From an uncultured Verrucomicrobiota bacterium (GTDB lineage: Bacteria; Verrucomicrobiota; Kiritimatiellia; RFP12; UBA3636), in NCBI GenBank assembly GCA_946612175.1, contig CAMOEO010000160.1, positions 1 through 7,016 on the forward strand: a stretch of DNA of 7,016 bases, written 5' to 3'. Position 1 is the first letter of the stretch, and each line of letters starts with the position of its first letter. The notes under the pieces are model-generated. The model saw only the letters and a list, made by a program, of their open reading frames with translations, did not search any database and was not told the DNA's origin. Positions 6,302-7,016 of this stretch are shown piece after piece. Made by a program: the position numbers and the translations under genes.

Positions 6302-7016
6302 CTACTCCAGCAGGAGCGCACGGAGGCGGGCGATGGAGTCAGGAGGGAAACCCGTCGAGAGGACGTAGGACTCGATGCGCTCGTTGAGCGTTTCGCCGGG
6401 GTAGCGGTCCATCACGGCGAGGAGCGCGGCGTAGGTGTGGTTGCGGTTGAACCAGTCGTGCTCGTCCTTCCAGAGTGCGGACGCCTCCCAGTCGTGCACG
6501 AGATCCTCCGGCGAGACCCCGAGGAGCCCGTTCACGAGGAACGCGAGCGTCCCGGTCCGGTCCTGGCCGCTGCTGCAGTGAACGAGGAGAGGGAGGTTCC
6601 CTTCGTCGGCGATGATCTCGAGGGCCCGGCGGCAGGCCTCCTTCGCCCACGGCTCGTCCATCCGCCCGTAGCAGCCGGACGGGATCTGCACGCGGCGCAC
6701 GGACGGTCCGAGCGGCGAGCCGTCGAGGCCCGCGCACGCCTCCGGCTCGCGCAGGTCGAGCTCGGTGCGGATGCCGAGCGCGTTGGTCATGAAATGGACG
6801 CCGGCAGCGTCGAGCCGCATGCGCGGCGGCTCCCCGGGCGGGCACTCGTCCGCGTTCTCGCAGAGGTTCGCCGAACGGTAGAGGAGCCCCTGCCGCACGC
6901 GACGCCCGCCGGCAGCGCGCCAGCCGCCGAGGTCGCGCGCGTTCGGCACGCCCGGAATGCGGAGAAGGCGCGGCGGGCGGTCTTCCGTGCGGAAGGTCGA
7001 GCTCGCCGAGCCCTTG
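6302..7016 (-). CDS. Y_phosphatase3-type tyrosine phosphatase-like protein, N-terminus outside window
   Basis: These enzymes hydrolyse phosphoester bonds (phosphotyrosine or phosphoinositide-like substrates) through a cysteinyl-phosphate intermediate. The visible 237 residues begin at the window edge and end at TAG 6304-6302. The P-loop HCSSGQDRTG fits CX5R, with catalytic Cys147 (codon 6577-6575) and Arg153 counted from the first visible residue. The family opening RIPGVPNARDLGGW is at about 19-32. A GTG at 6949 falls inside this conserved motif, after RIPG, so it is not the start: the frame stays open to the edge. The upstream residues TFRTEDRPPRLL resemble the linker that follows an extra N-terminal beta domain in secreted relatives, so the full protein is probably larger and may be exported. 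The P-loop has Gln where relatives commonly have Lys (HCxxGKDRTG). A gap of 103 bp containing a separate promoter separates it from the DUF4091 gene, so co-function is not implied. Confidence 0.9.
   Translation of the reverse strand, partial: KGSASSTFRTEDRPPRLLRIPGVPNARDLGGWRAAGGRRVRQGLLYRSANLCENADECPPGEPPRMRLDAAGVHFMTNALGIRTELDLREPEACAGLDGSPLGPSVRRVQIPSGCYGRMDEPWAKEACRRALEIIADEGNLPLLVHCSSGQDRTGTLAFLVNGLLGVSPEDLVHDWEASALWKDEHDWFNRNHTYAALLAVMDRYPGETLNERIESYVLSTGFPPDSIARLRALLLE

Noticed and set aside
6199..6321. N-terminal extension of the DUF4091 protein to an ATG at 6321.
   Set aside because: The 41 extra residues overlap the phosphatase 3' end, include the promoter-like sequence, and would precede an otherwise classical signal peptide.
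1..7016. CRISPR array, tRNA/rRNA, insertion sequence or long direct repeats.
   Set aside because: I saw no regularly spaced repeats, no tRNA-like cloverleaf or rRNA core sequence, and no transposase motif on either strand; nearly all bases are accounted for by four co-directional genes.

Overview
The window is dense, GC-rich bacterial DNA (by eye about two thirds G+C). All four genes I can support lie on the minus strand and are read from high to low coordinates. The content is two exported proteins with clean Sec signal peptides, one of them a DUF4091/GH123-type glycosidase-like protein, together with a cytosolic GH94-type sugar phosphorylase and a Y_phosphatase3-type phosphatase. This resembles carbohydrate-degrading gut or environmental bacteria of the Verrucomicrobiota/Kiritimatiellota/Lentisphaerota group. 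That placement is an inference from gene content and composition, not from a marker gene.

Layout in the direction of transcription: (1) 7016-6302, the C-terminal 237 residues of a tyrosine phosphatase-like protein whose start lies outside the window. (2) A 103-bp gap with a perfect 7-3-7 inverted repeat and a promoter-like sequence. (3) 6198-4342, a 618-residue exported DUF4091/GH123-like protein. (4) 4345-2255, a 696-residue exported protein of unknown function, joined to the previous gene by a 4-base ATGA overlap and preceded by a strong Shine-Dalgarno sequence. (5) A 91-bp gap with a 7-9-7 inverted repeat, a near-consensus promoter and a second hairpin that covers the next start codon. (6) 2163-1, a GH94 phosphorylase of which 721 residues are visible and a short C-terminal tail is cut off by the window edge. 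This last gene is long and open in the minus frame but has no stop codon inside the window. There is no gene-free stretch longer than about 100 bases.

A working model is that the two translationally coupled exported proteins act together on an extracellular or periplasmic glycan, and that the GH94 enzyme phosphorolyses an imported disaccharide or oligosaccharide in the cytosol. No transporter or regulator is visible here. The most interesting points are: both promoter-like sequences place the -10 hexamer exactly 7 nt before the ATG, predicting leaderless mRNAs, whereas the operon-internal gene has a strong Shine-Dalgarno; the GH94 protein departs from the family at several active-site motifs; and the 696-residue coupled protein is an unfamiliar helical plus beta-domain architecture. 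The many long plus-strand open frames are antisense shadows of these genes.
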